DNA from: Hyperoodon ampullatus
Lineage: Eukaryota > Chordata > Mammalia > Artiodactyla > Ziphiidae
DNA length: 64,000 nt
NCBI GenBank assembly: GCA_949752795.1
Contig: CATKHW010000058.1
Location: forward strand, 806,001-870,000
Reading direction: 5' to 3'
A model generated the notes under the pieces. The model did no database searches and was not told the origin of the DNA. It saw nothing but the letters and a program-made list of their open reading frames with translations. Each line of letters opens with the position of its first letter. Position 1 is the stretch's first letter. Shown in pieces: positions 25,259 through 37,426 of this stretch. The position numbers were made by a program, and so were the translations under genes.

Positions 25259-26997
25259 TAAGATAACACTTATGAAGATCCTGTAAACATGGCTACACTT
25301 GAACTGAGTTAGGAAAGAGAAGAATGTCTCACATTTAGAAAACACTCTTATGCCTGCTTAAGGGGGAAGGAGAGGTGGGGTGATGCATAAAACCAGAGTT
25401 TGATATAAGCACAGGTACCGTTCCAAAAACCAACTATGGAATAGACAAGACCTACACCTTCCTCAGTGAAAGGGCCTCAAAACCCCATATTTTCCGCAGA
25501 GGAATATATCTGACTAGTAAGAATCTTAAAACCTATGTATTGATATGTCTCCGTAAGGGAATCAAGTGTGTCTAGACTGGCATAAACATGGCAGCGAGAA
25601 TCAGCTCAAACCCACTATAAAAAGGAATTTCAAAAACAAAACAAAAAAACTGGGAAATTCTTTACAATTCCTTCAGGGTCTCAGATGAAACCAGGAATGA
25701 CCCTATCTAAAACGACAGCTGGATGTGTCAAAAGGCTGGAAACTTGGGACTGAGAGGATTGGTGAGATTGGGTGAGCAAATGCAGACCCTTTAAAGCAAT
25801 AATGCATGGCACCCATTCCATGGGTCCCAACTCTCCAGGTTGAAGGGAATATTACTACAGTTATAACATGTACCGGAAACCTAGAGAACGGACACACTGT
25901 GAATACGAAAGGTTTCTAAACCTCAATGAATAGTCCCTCTCCTGGTGCTCCGGTTTGACTTTTCATCTGCTTTACTATCAACCTCCAAACTTGAAGAGAC
26001 AGCCCCTTTAACCTCCTTGTTCACACAGGTTTCCAATTTGGCAGAGGATGAAAGGGAAGAGGGAGAACCAATGAGAGAGTAGCTGTTAGGCATTTGGACG
26101 GGCATATATCACTGTAATTTCCCAGCAGGAAGACGAATTAACCAAAGTCTCAGCCACCCACCGGGAACCAGTATAGGTCCTGAACCAAAATTTTGGACTA
26201 GCGGTCAGCTCACCAAAAACGAGTTGAAACATCTAGCTCAGGGGCACAGCAATTCACAAATTGGCAGAGTAATAAACGACAACTATCGTCCAATAATCTG
26301 TTGAGGGAAGGCAACGAGGTGGACTTGAAAGCGAGGCAGAATAGCAGGAAACAGATTTCAAGAGGTACGTTGGAATCGCCTTTAAAGCACAGGAAGAGGG
26401 GCACAACTTCGACAATGATGCACTTGGGCAAAAAGGGCGTATGCATTTTCTCCTGAATATATTCAGGAGAAAACGCATACACCATTTTTGGCCAAGCAAG
26501 CAAGCGGGCAATGCAAATCTGCACTACAAAGAAGTATCACTTCCCACCGGTCAAAACGGACATCCACAAAATGTGTAAAAACCAGAAAGGCAAGACACGC
26601 ACTGGAGAACAGGGAGCACTGTTATGCTGATGGGCGGGATGTAAATTGCCAACTGCCTCTCTGGAGGAGTGCGTTGTGTTCCCTAAAAGAAGTAAACAAC
26701 AGAGCTACAGAGGCAAGGGCACTTCCAGTCTAGGGAATATTCCTTTGGAAAACTGAAAATCAATAAGACAGAGCCACCCCAAAATTTAGGGCTGCACTGC
26801 TTACAAGGACCTCAACTTGGGTACACCTTAAATATCACAGGAAATATAAAAATGGTTCAAAAAATTGTGGTACTTACGTACGATGGAATATCCCTCAGCC
26901 ATGAAATCAATGACATAAGACCAGTAGCAGCAAAATGGGTGGATTCAGGTACGATGATTCTAAGTGAAATAAGTCACACAGAAAAAGAAACTTATCA
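25259..26997 (+). repeat. Satellite monomer 14
   Basis: 1,739 bp, neither A nor B. Starts with AAGATAACACTT (lost GATATC). Apex at 26459/26460. The left arm has GGGCAAAAAGG and GCATTTT, the right arm CATACACCATTTTTGG, so pairing is poor. Confidence 0.9.
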
Positions 26998-28735
26998 TAA
27001 GATATCACTTATGGAGATCCTGTAAACATGGCTACACTTGAACTGAGTTAGGAAAGAGAACAGTGTCTCACAATTAGAAAACACTCTTATGCCTGCTTAA
27101 GGGGGAAGGAGAGGTGGGGTGATGCATAAAACCAGAGTTTGATATAAGCACAGGTACCGTTCCAAAAACCAACTATGGAATAGACAAGACCTACACCTTC
27201 CTCAGTGAAAGGGACTCAAAACACCATATTTCCCGCAGAGGAATATATCTGACTAGTAAGAATCTTAAAACCTATGGATTGATATGTCTCCGTAGGGAAT
27301 CAAGTGTGTCTAGACTGGCATAAACATGACAGCGAGAATCAGCTCAAACCCACTATAAAAAGGAATTTCAAAAACAAAACAAAAAAACTGGGAAATTCTT
27401 TACAATTCCTTCAGGGTCTCTGATGAAACCTGGAATGACCCTATCTACAAGGACAGCTGGATGTGGCATAAGGCTGGACACTTGAGACTGAGAGGATTGG
27501 TGAGATTGGGTGAGCAAATGCAGACCCTTTAAAGCAATAATGCATGGCACCCATTCCATGGGTCCCAACTCTCCAGGTTGAAGGGAATATTACTACAGTT
27601 ATAACATGTACCGGAAACCTAGAGAACGGACACACTGTGAATACGAAAGGTTTCCAAACCTCAATGAATACTCCCTCTCCGGGTGCTCCGGTTTGACTTT
27701 CCATCTGCTTTACTATCAACCTCCCAACTTGGAGAGACAGCCCCTTTAACCTACTGGTTCGCACAGGTTTCCAATTTGGCAGAAGATGAAAGGGAAGAGG
27801 GAGAACCAATGAGAGAGTAGCTGTTAGGCATTTGGACGGGCACATATCACTGTAATTTCCCGGCAGGAAGAAGAATTAACCAAAGTCTCAGCCACCCACC
27901 GGGAACAAGTATAGGCCCTGAACCAAAATTTTGGACTTGCGGTCAGCTCAACAAAAACGAGTTGAAAAATGGAGTTCAGGGGCACAGCAATTCACAAACT
28001 GGCCGAGTAATAAAGGACAACTATCGTCCAAAAATCTGTTGAGGGAAGGCAACGAGGCGGACTTGAAAGCGAGGCAGAATAGCAGGAAAGAGATTTCAAG
28101 AGGTACGTTGGAATCGCCTTTAAAGCACAGGAAGAGGGGCACAACTTCGACAATGATGCACTTGGCTAAAAAGGGCGTATGCGTTTTCTCCTGAATATAT
28201 TCAGGAGAAAACGCATACGCCCTTTTTGGCCAAGCAAGCAAGCGGGCAATGCAAATCTGCACTACAAAGAAGTATCACTTCCCACCGGTCAAAAGGGACA
28301 TCCACAAAATGTGTAAAAACCAGAAAGGCAAGACAGGCCCTGGAGAACAGGGAGCCTTGTTATGCTGATGTGTGGGATGTAAATTGCCAACTGCCTCTCT
28401 GGAGGAGTGCATTGTGTTCCCTAAAACAAGTAAACAACAGAGCTACAAAGCAAAGGGCACTTCCAGTCTATGGAATATACCTTGGGAAAACTGAAAATCA
28501 ATAAGACAGAGCCACCCCAAAATTTAGGGCTGCACTGCTTACAAGGACCTCAACTTGGGTACACCTTAAATATCCCAGGAAATATAAAAATGGTTTAAAA
28601 AATTGTGGTACTTACATACGATGGAATATCCCCCAGCCATGAAATCAATGTCATAAGACCAGTAGCAGCAAAATGGGTGGATTCAGGTACGATGATTCTA
28701 AGTGAAATAAGTCACACAGAAAAAGAAAATTATCA
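26998..28735 (+). repeat. Satellite monomer 15
   Basis: 1,738 bp. Apex at 28197/28198, with one mismatch (GGCTAAAAAGG) in the left arm. Confidence 0.9.
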
Positions 28736-30474
28736 TAAGATATCACTTATGAAGATCCTGTAAACATGGCTACACTTGAACTGAGTTAGGAAAGAGAAGA
28801 ATGTCTCACATTTAGAAAACACTCTTATGCCTGCTTTAGGGGGAAGGAGAGGTGGGGTGATTCATAAAACCAGAGTTTGATATAAGCACAGGTATCGTTC
28901 CAAAAACCAACTATGGAATAGACAAGACCTACACCTTACTCAGTGAAAGGGACTCAAAACCCCATATTTCCCGCAGAGGAATATATCTGACTAGTAAGAA
29001 TCTTAAAACCTATGGATTGATATTTCTCCGTAAGGGAATCAAGTGTGTCTAGACTGGCATAAACATGGCAGCGAGAATCAGCTCAAACCCACTATAAAAA
29101 GGAATTTCAAAAACAAAACAAAAAAACTGGGAAATTCTTTACAATTCCTTCAGGGTCTCTGATGAAACCTGGAATGACCCTATCTACAACGACAGCTGGA
29201 TGTGGCATAAGGCTGGACACTTGGGACTGAGAGGATTGGTGAGATTGGGTGACCAAATGCAGACCCTTTAAAGCAATAATGCATGGCACCCATTCCATGG
29301 GTCCCAACTCTCCAGGTTGAAGGGAATATTACTAAAGATATAACATGTACCGGAATCCTAGAGAACGGACACACTGTGAATACGAAAGGTTTCTAAAACT
29401 CAACGAAGAGTCCCTCTCCTGGTGCTCCGGTTTGACTTTCCGTCTGCTTTACTATCAACCTCCCAACTTGGAGAGACAGCCCCTTTAACCTCCTGGATCG
29501 CACAGGTTGCCAATTTGGCAGAGGATGAAAGGGAAGAGGGAGAACCAATGAGAGAGTAGCTGTTAGGCATTTGGACGGGCACATATCACTGTAATTTCCC
29601 AGCAGGAAGAAGAATTAACCAAAGTCTCAGCCACCCACTGGGAACCAGTTTAGGTCCTGAACCAAAATTTTGGACTTGCGGTCAGCTCACCAAAAACGAG
29701 TTGAAACATGGAGCTCAGGGGCACAGCAATTCACAAACTGGCCGAGTAATAAACAACAACTATCGTCCAAAAATCTGTTGAGGGAAGGCAACGAGGCGGA
29801 CTTGAAAGCGAGGCAGAATAGCAGGAAACAGATTTCAAGAGGTACGTTGGAATCGCCTTTAAAGCACAAGAAGAGGGGCACAACTTCGACAATGATGCAC
29901 TTGGCCAAAAAGGGCGTATGCGTTTTCTCCTGAATATATTCAGGAGAAAACGCATACGCCCTTTTTGGCCAAGCAAGAAAGCGGGCAATGCAAATCTGCA
30001 CTACAAAGAAGTATCACTTCCCACCGGTCAAAAGGGACATCCACAAAATGTGTAAAAACCAGAAAGGCAAGACAGGCCCTGGAGAACAGGGAGCCTTGTT
30101 ATGCTGATGTGTGGGATGTAAATTGCCAACTGCCTCTATGGAGGAGTGCATTGTGTTCCCGAAAACAAGTAAACAACAGAGCTACAGAGCCAAGGGCACT
30201 TCCAGTCTAGGGAATATTCCTTGGGAAAACTGAAAATCAATAAGACAGAGCCACCCCAATATTTAGGGCAGCACTGCTTACAAGGACCTCAACTTGGATA
30301 CACCTTAAATATCCCAGGAAATATAAAAATGGTTCAAAAAATTGTGGTACTTACGTACAATGGAATATCCCTCAGCCATGAAATCAATGTCATAAGACCA
30401 GTAGCAGCAAAATGGGTGGATTCAGGTACGATGATTCTAAGTGAAATAAGTCACACAGAAAAAGAAACTTATCA
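28736..30474 (+). repeat. Satellite monomer 16
   Basis: 1,739 bp, with a fully perfect 74-bp palindrome at 29900-29973. The CpG of the TACGTACGATGG site is partly lost (TACGTACAATGG near 30353). Confidence 0.9.
29900..29973. repeat. Perfect 74-bp palindrome, unit 16
   Basis: Two 37-bp arms without spacer, apex 29936/29937 (GAATA|TATTC). All 37 base pairs match. Confidence 0.92.
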
Positions 30475-32213
30475 TAAGATATCACTTATGAAAAACCTGT
30501 AAACATGGCTACACTTGAACTGAGTTGGGAAAGAGAAGAATGTCTCACATTTAGAAAACACTCTTATCCCTGCTTTAGGGGGAACGAGAGGTGGGGTGAT
30601 GCATAAAACCAGAGTTTGATATAAGCACAGGTACCGTTCCAAAAACCAAGTATGGAATAGACAAGACCTACACCTTCCTCAGTGAAAGGGACTCAAAACC
30701 CCATATTTCCAACAGAGGAATATATCTGACTAGTAAGAATCTTAAAACCTATGGATTGATATGTCTCCGTAAGGGAATCAAGTATGTCTAGACTGGCATA
30801 AACATGGCAGCGAGAATCAGCTCAAACCCACTATAAAAAGGAATTTCAAAAACAAAACAAAAAAACTGGGAAATTCTTTACAATTCCTTCAGCGTCTCTG
30901 ATGAAACCTGGAATGACCCTATTTACAAGGACAGCTGGATATGGCATAAGGCTGGACACTTGGGACTGAGAGGATTGGTGAGATTGGGTGAGCAAATGCA
31001 GACCCTTTAAAGCAATAATGCATGGCACCCATTCCATGGGTCCCAACTCTCCATGTTGAAGGGAATATTACTACAGTTATAACATGTACCGGAATCCTAG
31101 AGAACGGACACACTGTGAATTCGAAAGGTTTCTAAAACTCAACGAATAGTCCCTCTCCTGGTGCTCCGGTTTGACTCTCCATCTGCTTTACTATCAACCT
31201 CCCAACTTGGAGAGACAGCACCTTCAACTTCCTCGTTCACACAGGTTTCCAATTTGGCAGAGGATGAAAGGGAAGAGGGAGAACCAATGAGAGAGTAGAT
31301 GTTAGGCATTTGAACGGGCTCATATCACTCTAAATTCCCGGCAGGAAGAAGAATTAACCAAAGTCTCAGCCCCCCACCGGGAACCAGTATAGGTCTTGAA
31401 CCAAAATTTTGGACTTGCGGTCAGCTCACCAAAAACGAGTTGAAAAATGGAACTCAGGGTCACAGCAATTCACAAACTGGCCGAGTAATAAAGGACAACT
31501 ATCGTCCAAAAATCTGTTGAGGGAAGGCAACGAGGCGGACTTGAAAGCGAGGCAGAATAGCAGGAAACAGATTTCAAGAGGTACGTTGGAATCGCCTTTA
31601 AAGCACAGGAAGAGGGGCACAACTTCGACAATGATGCACTTGGCCAAAAAGGGCGTATGCGTTTTCTCCTGAATATATTCAGGAGAAAACGCATACACCC
31701 TTTTTGGCCAAGCAAGCAAGCGGGCAATGCAAATCTGCACTACAAAGAAGTATCACTTCCCACCGGTCAAAAGGGACATCCACAAAATGTGTAAAAACCA
31801 GAAAGGCAAGACAGGCCCTGGAGAACAGGGAGCCTTGTTATGCTGATGTGTGGGATGTAAATTGCCAACTGCCTCTCTGGAGGAGTGCATTGTGTTCCCT
31901 AAAACAAGTAAAGAACAGAGCTACAGAGCCAAGGGCACTTCCAGTCTAGGGAATATACCTTGGGAAAGCTGAAAATCAATAAGACAGAGCCACCCCAAAA
32001 TTTAGGGCTGCACTCCTTACAAGGACCTCAACTTGGGTACACCTTAAATATCCCAGGAAATATAAAAATGGTTCAAAAAATTGTGGTACTTACGTACGAT
32101 GGAATATCCCTCAGCCATGAAATCAATGTCATAAGACCAGTAGCAGCAAAATGGGTAGATTCAGGTACGATGATTCTAAGTGAAATAAGTCACACAGAAA
32201 AAGAAACTTATCA
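30475..32213 (+). repeat. Satellite monomer 17
   Basis: 1,739 bp. Apex at 31675/31676. The right arm has CATACACCC against an unchanged GGGCGTATG left arm, a one-sided CpG-type mismatch. Confidence 0.9.
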
Positions 32214-32587
32214 TAAGATATCACTTATGAAGATCCTGTAAACATGGATACACTTGAACTGAGTTAGGAAAGAGAAGAATGTCTCACATTTAGAAAACAC
32301 TCTTATGTCTGCTTTAGGGGGAGGGAGAGGTGGGGTGATGCATAAAACCAGAGTTTGATATAAGCACAGGTACCATTCCAAAAACCAACTATGGAATAGA
32401 CAAGACCTACACCTTCCTCAGTGAAAGGGACTCAAAACCCCATAGTTCCTGCAGAGGAATATATCTGACTAGTAAGAATCTTACAACCTATGTATTGATA
32501 TGTCTCCGTAAGGGAATCAAGTGTGTCTAGACTGGCATAAACATGGTAGCGAGAATCAGCTCAAATCCTCTATAAAAAGGAATTTCA

Positions 32588-32605
32588 TAAACAAAACAAA
32601 AAAAC
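32588..32605 (+). repeat. A-rich tail of the L1 part (unit 18)
   Basis: AAACAAAACAAAAAAAC ends the L1-like segment and directly abuts the unrecognised segment beginning TGGGAAATTCTTTAC. It occupies the place of the L1 poly(A) tail. Confidence 0.75.
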
Positions 32606-33147
32606 TGGGAAATTCTTTACAATTCCTTCAGGGTCTCTGATGAAACATGGAATGACAATATCTACAACGACAGCTGGATGTGGCATAAGGCTGGACACTT
32701 GGGACTGAGAGGATTGGTGAGATTGGGTGAGCAAATGCAGACCCTTTAAAGCAATAATGCATGGCACCCATTCCATGGGTCCCAACTCTCCAGGTTGAAG
32801 GGAATATTACTACAGTTAAAACATGTACCGGAAACCTAGAGAACGGACACACTGTGAATACGAAAGGTTTCTAAAACTCAACGAATAGTCCCTCTCCTGG
32901 TGCTCCAGTTTGACTTTCCATCTGCTTTACTATCAATCTCCCAACTTGGAGAGACAGCCCCTTTAACCTCCTGGTTCGCACAGGTTTCCAAATTGGCAGA
33001 GGATGAAAGGGAAGAGGGAGAACCAATGAGAGAGTAGCTGTTAGGCATTTGGATGGGCACATATCACTCTAAATTCCCGGCAGGAAGAAGAATTAACCAA
33101 AGTCTCAGCCACCCACCGGGAAACAGTATAGATCCTGAACCAAAATT
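32606..33147 (+). repeat. Non-L1 segment of the monomer, origin unknown (unit 18)
   Basis: About 540 bp, from TGGGAAATTCTTTAC to just before the first L1 ORF2-like codons. I recognise no transposon, LTR, tRNA-derived SINE or gene here. Its open frames (for example minus-strand 32871-33062) recur in every monomer and have no recognisable domain. The right boundary is uncertain by perhaps 60 bp, since CCAAAATTTTGG could be decayed L1. It is probably the genomic flank captured when the L1-containing unit was first duplicated, or very decayed transposon sequence. Confidence 0.6.
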
Positions 33148-33377
33148 TTGGACTTGCGGTCAGCTCACCAAAAACGAGTTGAAAAATGGAGCTCAGGGGC
33201 ACAACAATTCACAAACTGGCCGAGTAATAAAGGACAACTATCGTCCAAAAATCTGTTGAGGGAAGGCAACGAGGCAGACTTGAAAGCGAGGCAGAATACC
33301 AGGAAACAGATTTCAAGAGGTACGTTGGAGTCACCTTCAAAGCACAGGAAGAGGGGCACAACTTCGACAATGATGCA
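33148..33377 (+). pseudogene. L1 ORF2 fragment upstream of the palindrome (unit 18)
   Basis: The plus frame from 33148 gives an 87-codon ORF. Its residues 21-37, FTNWPSNKGQLSSKNLL, correspond to L1 ORF2p FANDMTDKGLISKIYKQ, and its residues 53-76, including KHRKRGTTSTMM, correspond to NRHMKRCSTSLII (L1 from memory). This lies between the reverse transcriptase and the C-terminal Cys-rich region. The same frame recurs in most monomers because they are copies, not because it is under selection. Confidence 0.82.
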
Positions 33378-33451
33378 CTTGGCCAAAAAGGGCGTATGCG
33401 TTTTCTCCTGAATATATTCAGGAGAAAACGCATACGCCCTTTTTGGCCAAG
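33378..33451. repeat. Perfect 74-bp palindrome, unit 18
   Basis: Two 37-bp arms meet at GAATA|TATTC (apex 33414/33415) with no spacer. The outer feet are CTTGGCC and GGCCAAG. It sits inside an insertion of about 84 bp (roughly 33376-33459) relative to L1 ORF2 and does not shift the reading frame. It can extrude as a hairpin or cruciform. Confidence 0.93.
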
Positions 33452-33459
33452 CAAGAAAG

Positions 33460-33978
33460 AGGGCAATGCAAATCTGCACTACAAAGAAGTATCACTTCCC
33501 ACCGGTCAAAAGGGACATCCACAAAATGTGTAAAAACCAGAAAGGCAAGACAGGCCCTGGAGAACAGGGAACCTTGTTATGCTGATGGGCGGGATGTAAA
33601 TTGCCAACTGCCTCTCTGGAGGAGTGCATTGTGTTCCCTAAAACATGTAAAGAACAGAGCTACAGAGCCAAGGGCACTTCCAGTCTAGGGAATATACCTT
33701 GGGAAAACTGAAAATCAATAAGACAGAGCCACCCCAAAATTTAGGGCTGCACTGCTTACAAGGACCTCAACTTGGGCACACCTTAAATATCCCAGGAAAT
33801 ATAAAAATGGTTCAAAAAATTGTGGTACTTACGTACGATGGAATATCCCTCAGCCATGAAATCAATGTCATAAGACCAGTAGCAGCAAAATGGGTAGATT
33901 CAGGTACGATGATTCTAAGTGAAATAATTCACAGAGAAAAAGAAACTTATCATAAGATATCACTTATGAAGATCCTGT
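33460..33978 (+). pseudogene. L1 ORF2 C-terminal fragment downstream of the palindrome (unit 18)
   Basis: Begins GGGCAATGCAAATCTGCACT (L1: GGGAAATGCAAATCAAAACT), then CACTTCCCACCGGTCAAAAG (L1: CACCTCACACCAGTCAGAAT), TGCTGATGGGCGGGATGTAA (L1: TGTTGGTGGGAATGTAA) and GGAATATCCCTCAGCCATGA (L1: GGAATATTACTCAGCCATAA). It therefore covers the C-terminal Cys-rich region to about the ORF2 stop. Several stops and indels break it. Confidence 0.85.
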
Positions 33979-34325
33979 AAACATGGCTACACTTGAACTG
34001 AGTTAGGAAGGAGAACAGTGTCTCACATTTAGAAAACACTCTTATGCCTACTTAAGGGGGAAGGAGAGGTGGGGTGATGCATAAAACCAGAGTTTGATAT
34101 AAGCACAGGTACCGTTCCAAAAACCAAGTATGGAATAGACAAGTCCAACAGCTTATTCACTGAAAGGGACTCAAAACCCCATATTTCCCGCAGAGGAATA
34201 TATCTGACTAGTAAGAATCTTAAAACCTATGGATTGATATGTCTCCGTAAGGGAATCAAGTGTGTCTAGACTGGCATAAACATGGCAGCGAGAATCAGCT
34301 CAAACCCACTATAAAAAGGAATTTC
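33979..34325 (+). repeat. L1 3' UTR-like segment (units 18/19)
   Basis: From about AACATGGCTACACTTGAACT to the A-rich tail. Resembles the artiodactyl/cetacean L1 3' UTR as I recall it, including AAGGGGGAAGGAGAGGTGGG, GAGTTTGATATAAGCACA (L1: GAGTTTGGGATTAACATA) and AACCTATG...AAGGGAATC. These matches are weaker than those in ORF2, and the left boundary is approximate. Confidence 0.7.
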
Positions 34326-34343
34326 AAAAACAAAACAAAAAAA
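34326..34343 (+). repeat. A-rich tail, next copy
   Basis: AAAAACAAAACAAAAAAA closes the reference L1 segment one period after 32588-32605. Confidence 0.75.
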
Positions 34344-35691
34344 CTGGGAAATTCTTTACAATTCCTTCAGGGTCTCTGATGAAACCTGGAATGACCCTAT
34401 CTACAACACCAGCTGGATGTGGCAAAAGGCTGGAAACTTGGGACTGAGAGGATTGGTGAGATTGGGTGAGCAAATGCAGACCCTTTAAAGCAATAATGTA
34501 TGGCACCCATTCCATGGGTCCCAACTCTCCAGGTTGAAGGGAATATTACTACAGTTTTAACATGTACCGGAAACCTAGAGAACGGACACACTGTGAATAC
34601 GAAAGGTTTCTAAAACTCAACGAATAGTCCCTCTCCTGGTGCTCCGGTTTGACTTTCCATCTGCTTTACTATCAACCTCCCAACTGGGAGACACAGCCCC
34701 TTTAACCTCCTGGTTCGCACAGTTTGCCAATTTGGAAGAGGATGAAAGGGAAGATGGAGAACCAATGAGAGAGTAGCTGTTAGGCATTTGGACGGGCACA
34801 TATCACTGTAATTTCCCGGCAGGAAGAAGAATTAACTAAAGTCTCAGCCACCCACCGGGAACCAGTAAAGGTCCTGAACCAAAATATTGGACTTGCGGTT
34901 AGCTCACCAAAAACGAGTTGAAAAATGGAGCTCAGGGGCACAGCAATTCACAAACTGGCTGAGTAATAAAGGACAACTATCGTCCAAAAATCTGTTGAGG
35001 GAAGGCAACGAGGCGGACTTGAAAGTGAGGCAGAAGAGCAGGAAACAGATTTCAAGAGGTACGTTGGAATCGCCTTTAAAGCACAGGAAGAGGGGCACAA
35101 CTTCGACAATGATGCACTTGGCCAAAAAGGGCGTATGCATTTTCTCCTGAATATATTCAGGAGAAAACGCATACGCCCTTTTTGGCCAAGCAAGAAAGCA
35201 GGCAGTTCAAATCTGCACTACAAAGAAGTATCACTTCCCACCGGTCAAAAGGGACATCCACAAAATGTGTAAAAACCAGAAAGGCAAGACAGGCCCTGGA
35301 GAACAGGGAGCCTTGTTATGCTGATGGGCGGGATGTAAATTGCCAACTGCCTCTCTGGAGGAGTGCGTTGTGTTCTCTAAAACAAGTAAAGAACAGAGCT
35401 ACAGAGCCAAGGGCACTTCCAGTCTAGGGAATATACCTTGGGAAAACTGAAAATCAATGAGACAGAGCCACCCCAAAATTTAGGGCTGCACTGCTTACAA
35501 GGACCTCAACTTGGGTACACCTTAAATATCCCAGGAAATATAAAAATGGTTCAAAAAATTGTGGTACTTACGTACGATGGAATATCCCTCAGCCATGAAA
35601 TCAATGTCATAAGACCAGTAGCAGCAAAATGGGTAGATTCAGGTACGATGATTCTAAGTGAAATAAGTTACAGAGAAAAAGAAACTTATCA

Positions 35692-37426
35692 TAAGATATC
35701 ACTTATGAAGATCCTGTAAACATGGCTACACTTGAACTGAGTTAGGATAGAGAACAGTGTCTCACATTTAGAAAACACTCTTATGCCTGCTTAAGGGGGA
35801 ATGTGAGGTGGGGTGATGCATAAAACCAGAGTTTGATATAAGCACAGTTACCGTTCCAAAAACCAACTATGGAATAGACAAGACCTACACCTTCCACAGT
35901 GAAAGGGACTCAAAACCCCATATTTCCCGCAGAGGAATATATCTGACTAGTAAGAATCTTAAAACCTATGGATTGATATGTCTCCGTAGGGAAACAAGTG
36001 TGTCTAGACTGTCATAAACATGGCAGCGAGAATCAGCTCAAACCCACTATAAAAAGGAATTTCAAAAACAAAACAAAAAAACTGGGAAATTCTTTACAAT
36101 TCCTTCAGGGTCTCTGATGAAACCTGGAATGACAATATCTACAATGACAGCTGGATGTGGCATAAGGCTGGACACTTGGGACTGAGAGGATTGGTGAGAT
36201 TGGGTGAGCAAATGCAGACCCTTTAAAGCAATAATGCATGGCACCCATTCCATGGGTCCCAACTCTCCAGGTTGAAGGGAATATTACTACAGTTTTAACA
36301 TGTACCGGAAACCTAGAGAACGGACACACTGTGAATACGAAAGGTTTCTAAAACTCAACGAATAGTCCCTCTCCTGGTGCTCCGGTTTGACTTTCCATCT
36401 GCTTTACTATCAACCTCCCAACTTGGAGAGACAGCCCCTTTAACCTCCTGGTTCGCACAGGTTGCCAATTTGGCAGAGGATGAAAGGGAAGAGGGAGAAC
36501 CAATGAGAGAGTAGCTGTTAGGCATTTGGACGGGCACATATCACTGTAATTTCCCGGCAGGAAGAAGAATTAACCAAAGTCTCAGCCACCCACCGGGAAC
36601 CAGTAAAGGTCCTGAACCAAAATATTGGACTTGCGGTCAGCTCACCAAAAACGAGTTGAAAAATGGAGCTCAGGGGCACAGCAATTCACAAACTGGCCGA
36701 GTAATAAAGGACAACTATCGTCCAAAAATCTGTTGAGGGAAGGCAACGAGGCGGACTTGAAAGTGAGGCAGAAGAGCAGGAAACAGATTTCAAGAGGTAC
36801 GTTGGAATCGCCTTTAAAGCACAGGAAGAGGGGCACAACTTCGACAATGATGCACTTGGCCAAAAAGGGCGTATGCGTTTTCTCCTGAATATCAGGAGAA
36901 AACGCCTACGCCCTTTTTGGCCAAGCAAGCAAGCAGGCAATGCAAATCTGCACTACAAAGAAGTATCACTTCCCACCGGTCAAAAGGGACATCCACAAAA
37001 TGTGTAAAAACCAGAAAGGCAAGAGAGGCCCTGGAGAACAGGGAGCCTTGTTATGCTGATGGGCGGGATGTAAATTGCCAACTGCCTCTCTGGAGGAGTG
37101 CGTTGTGTTCTCTAAAACAAGTAAAGAACAGAGCTACAGAGCCAAGGGCACTTCCCGTCTAGAGAATATACCTTGGGAAAACTGAAAATCAATGAGACAG
37201 AGCCACCCCAAAATTTAGGGCTGCACTGCTTACAAGGACCTCAACTTGGGTACACCTTAAATATCCCAGGAAATATAAAAATGGTTCAAAAAATTGTGGT
37301 ACTTACGTACGATGGAATATCCCTCAGCCATGAAATCAATGTCATAAGACCAGTAGCAGCAAAATGGGTAGACTCAGGTACGATGATTCTAAGTGAAATA
37401 AGTCACAGAGAAAAAGAAACTTATCA
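35692..37426 (+). repeat. Satellite monomer 20 (palindrome apex deletion)
   Basis: 1,735 bp. The palindrome at 36855-36925 is 71 bp: three bases are missing at the apex, giving TCCTGA-ATA-TCAGGA. A further mismatch (CGCCTACGCC) lies in the right arm. Confidence 0.9.
36855..36925. repeat. Palindrome of unit 20 with central 3-bp deletion
   Basis: The loss leaves a three-base spacer ATA between the arms. With unit 6 this is the second of 35 copies with a deletion confined to the apex. Confidence 0.9.

Larger units (their letters stand above)
32214..33952 (+). repeat. Satellite monomer 18 (reference copy)
   Basis: 1,739 bp. Close to the array consensus with a perfect palindrome, so its parts are annotated separately as the reference anatomy (32588-34343). 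Confidence 0.9.
33953..35691 (+). repeat. Satellite monomer 19
   Basis: 1,739 bp. Apex at 35153/35154, left arm with one-sided GCATTTT. Shares with unit 20 the variants CAATGAGACAGAG, AAAATATTGGACTTGCGG and GGCAGAAGAGCAGG. Confidence 0.9.

Noticed and set aside
32606..33147. LTR or endogenous retrovirus origin for the non-L1 segment
   Set aside because: No terminal TG...CA pair, polyadenylation signal, primer-binding site or retroviral protein similarity could be made out.
33148..33411. The recurrent 87-codon plus-strand ORF as a satellite-encoded small protein
   Set aside because: Its residues 9-76 align with L1 ORF2 upstream of the palindrome and the rest is palindrome sequence ending in a stop. 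It is better explained as an L1 fossil.
33378..33451. Rho-independent terminator or tRNA-like hairpin
   Set aside because: The hairpin has no loop, no T-tract or tRNA features, and the context is eukaryotic satellite.
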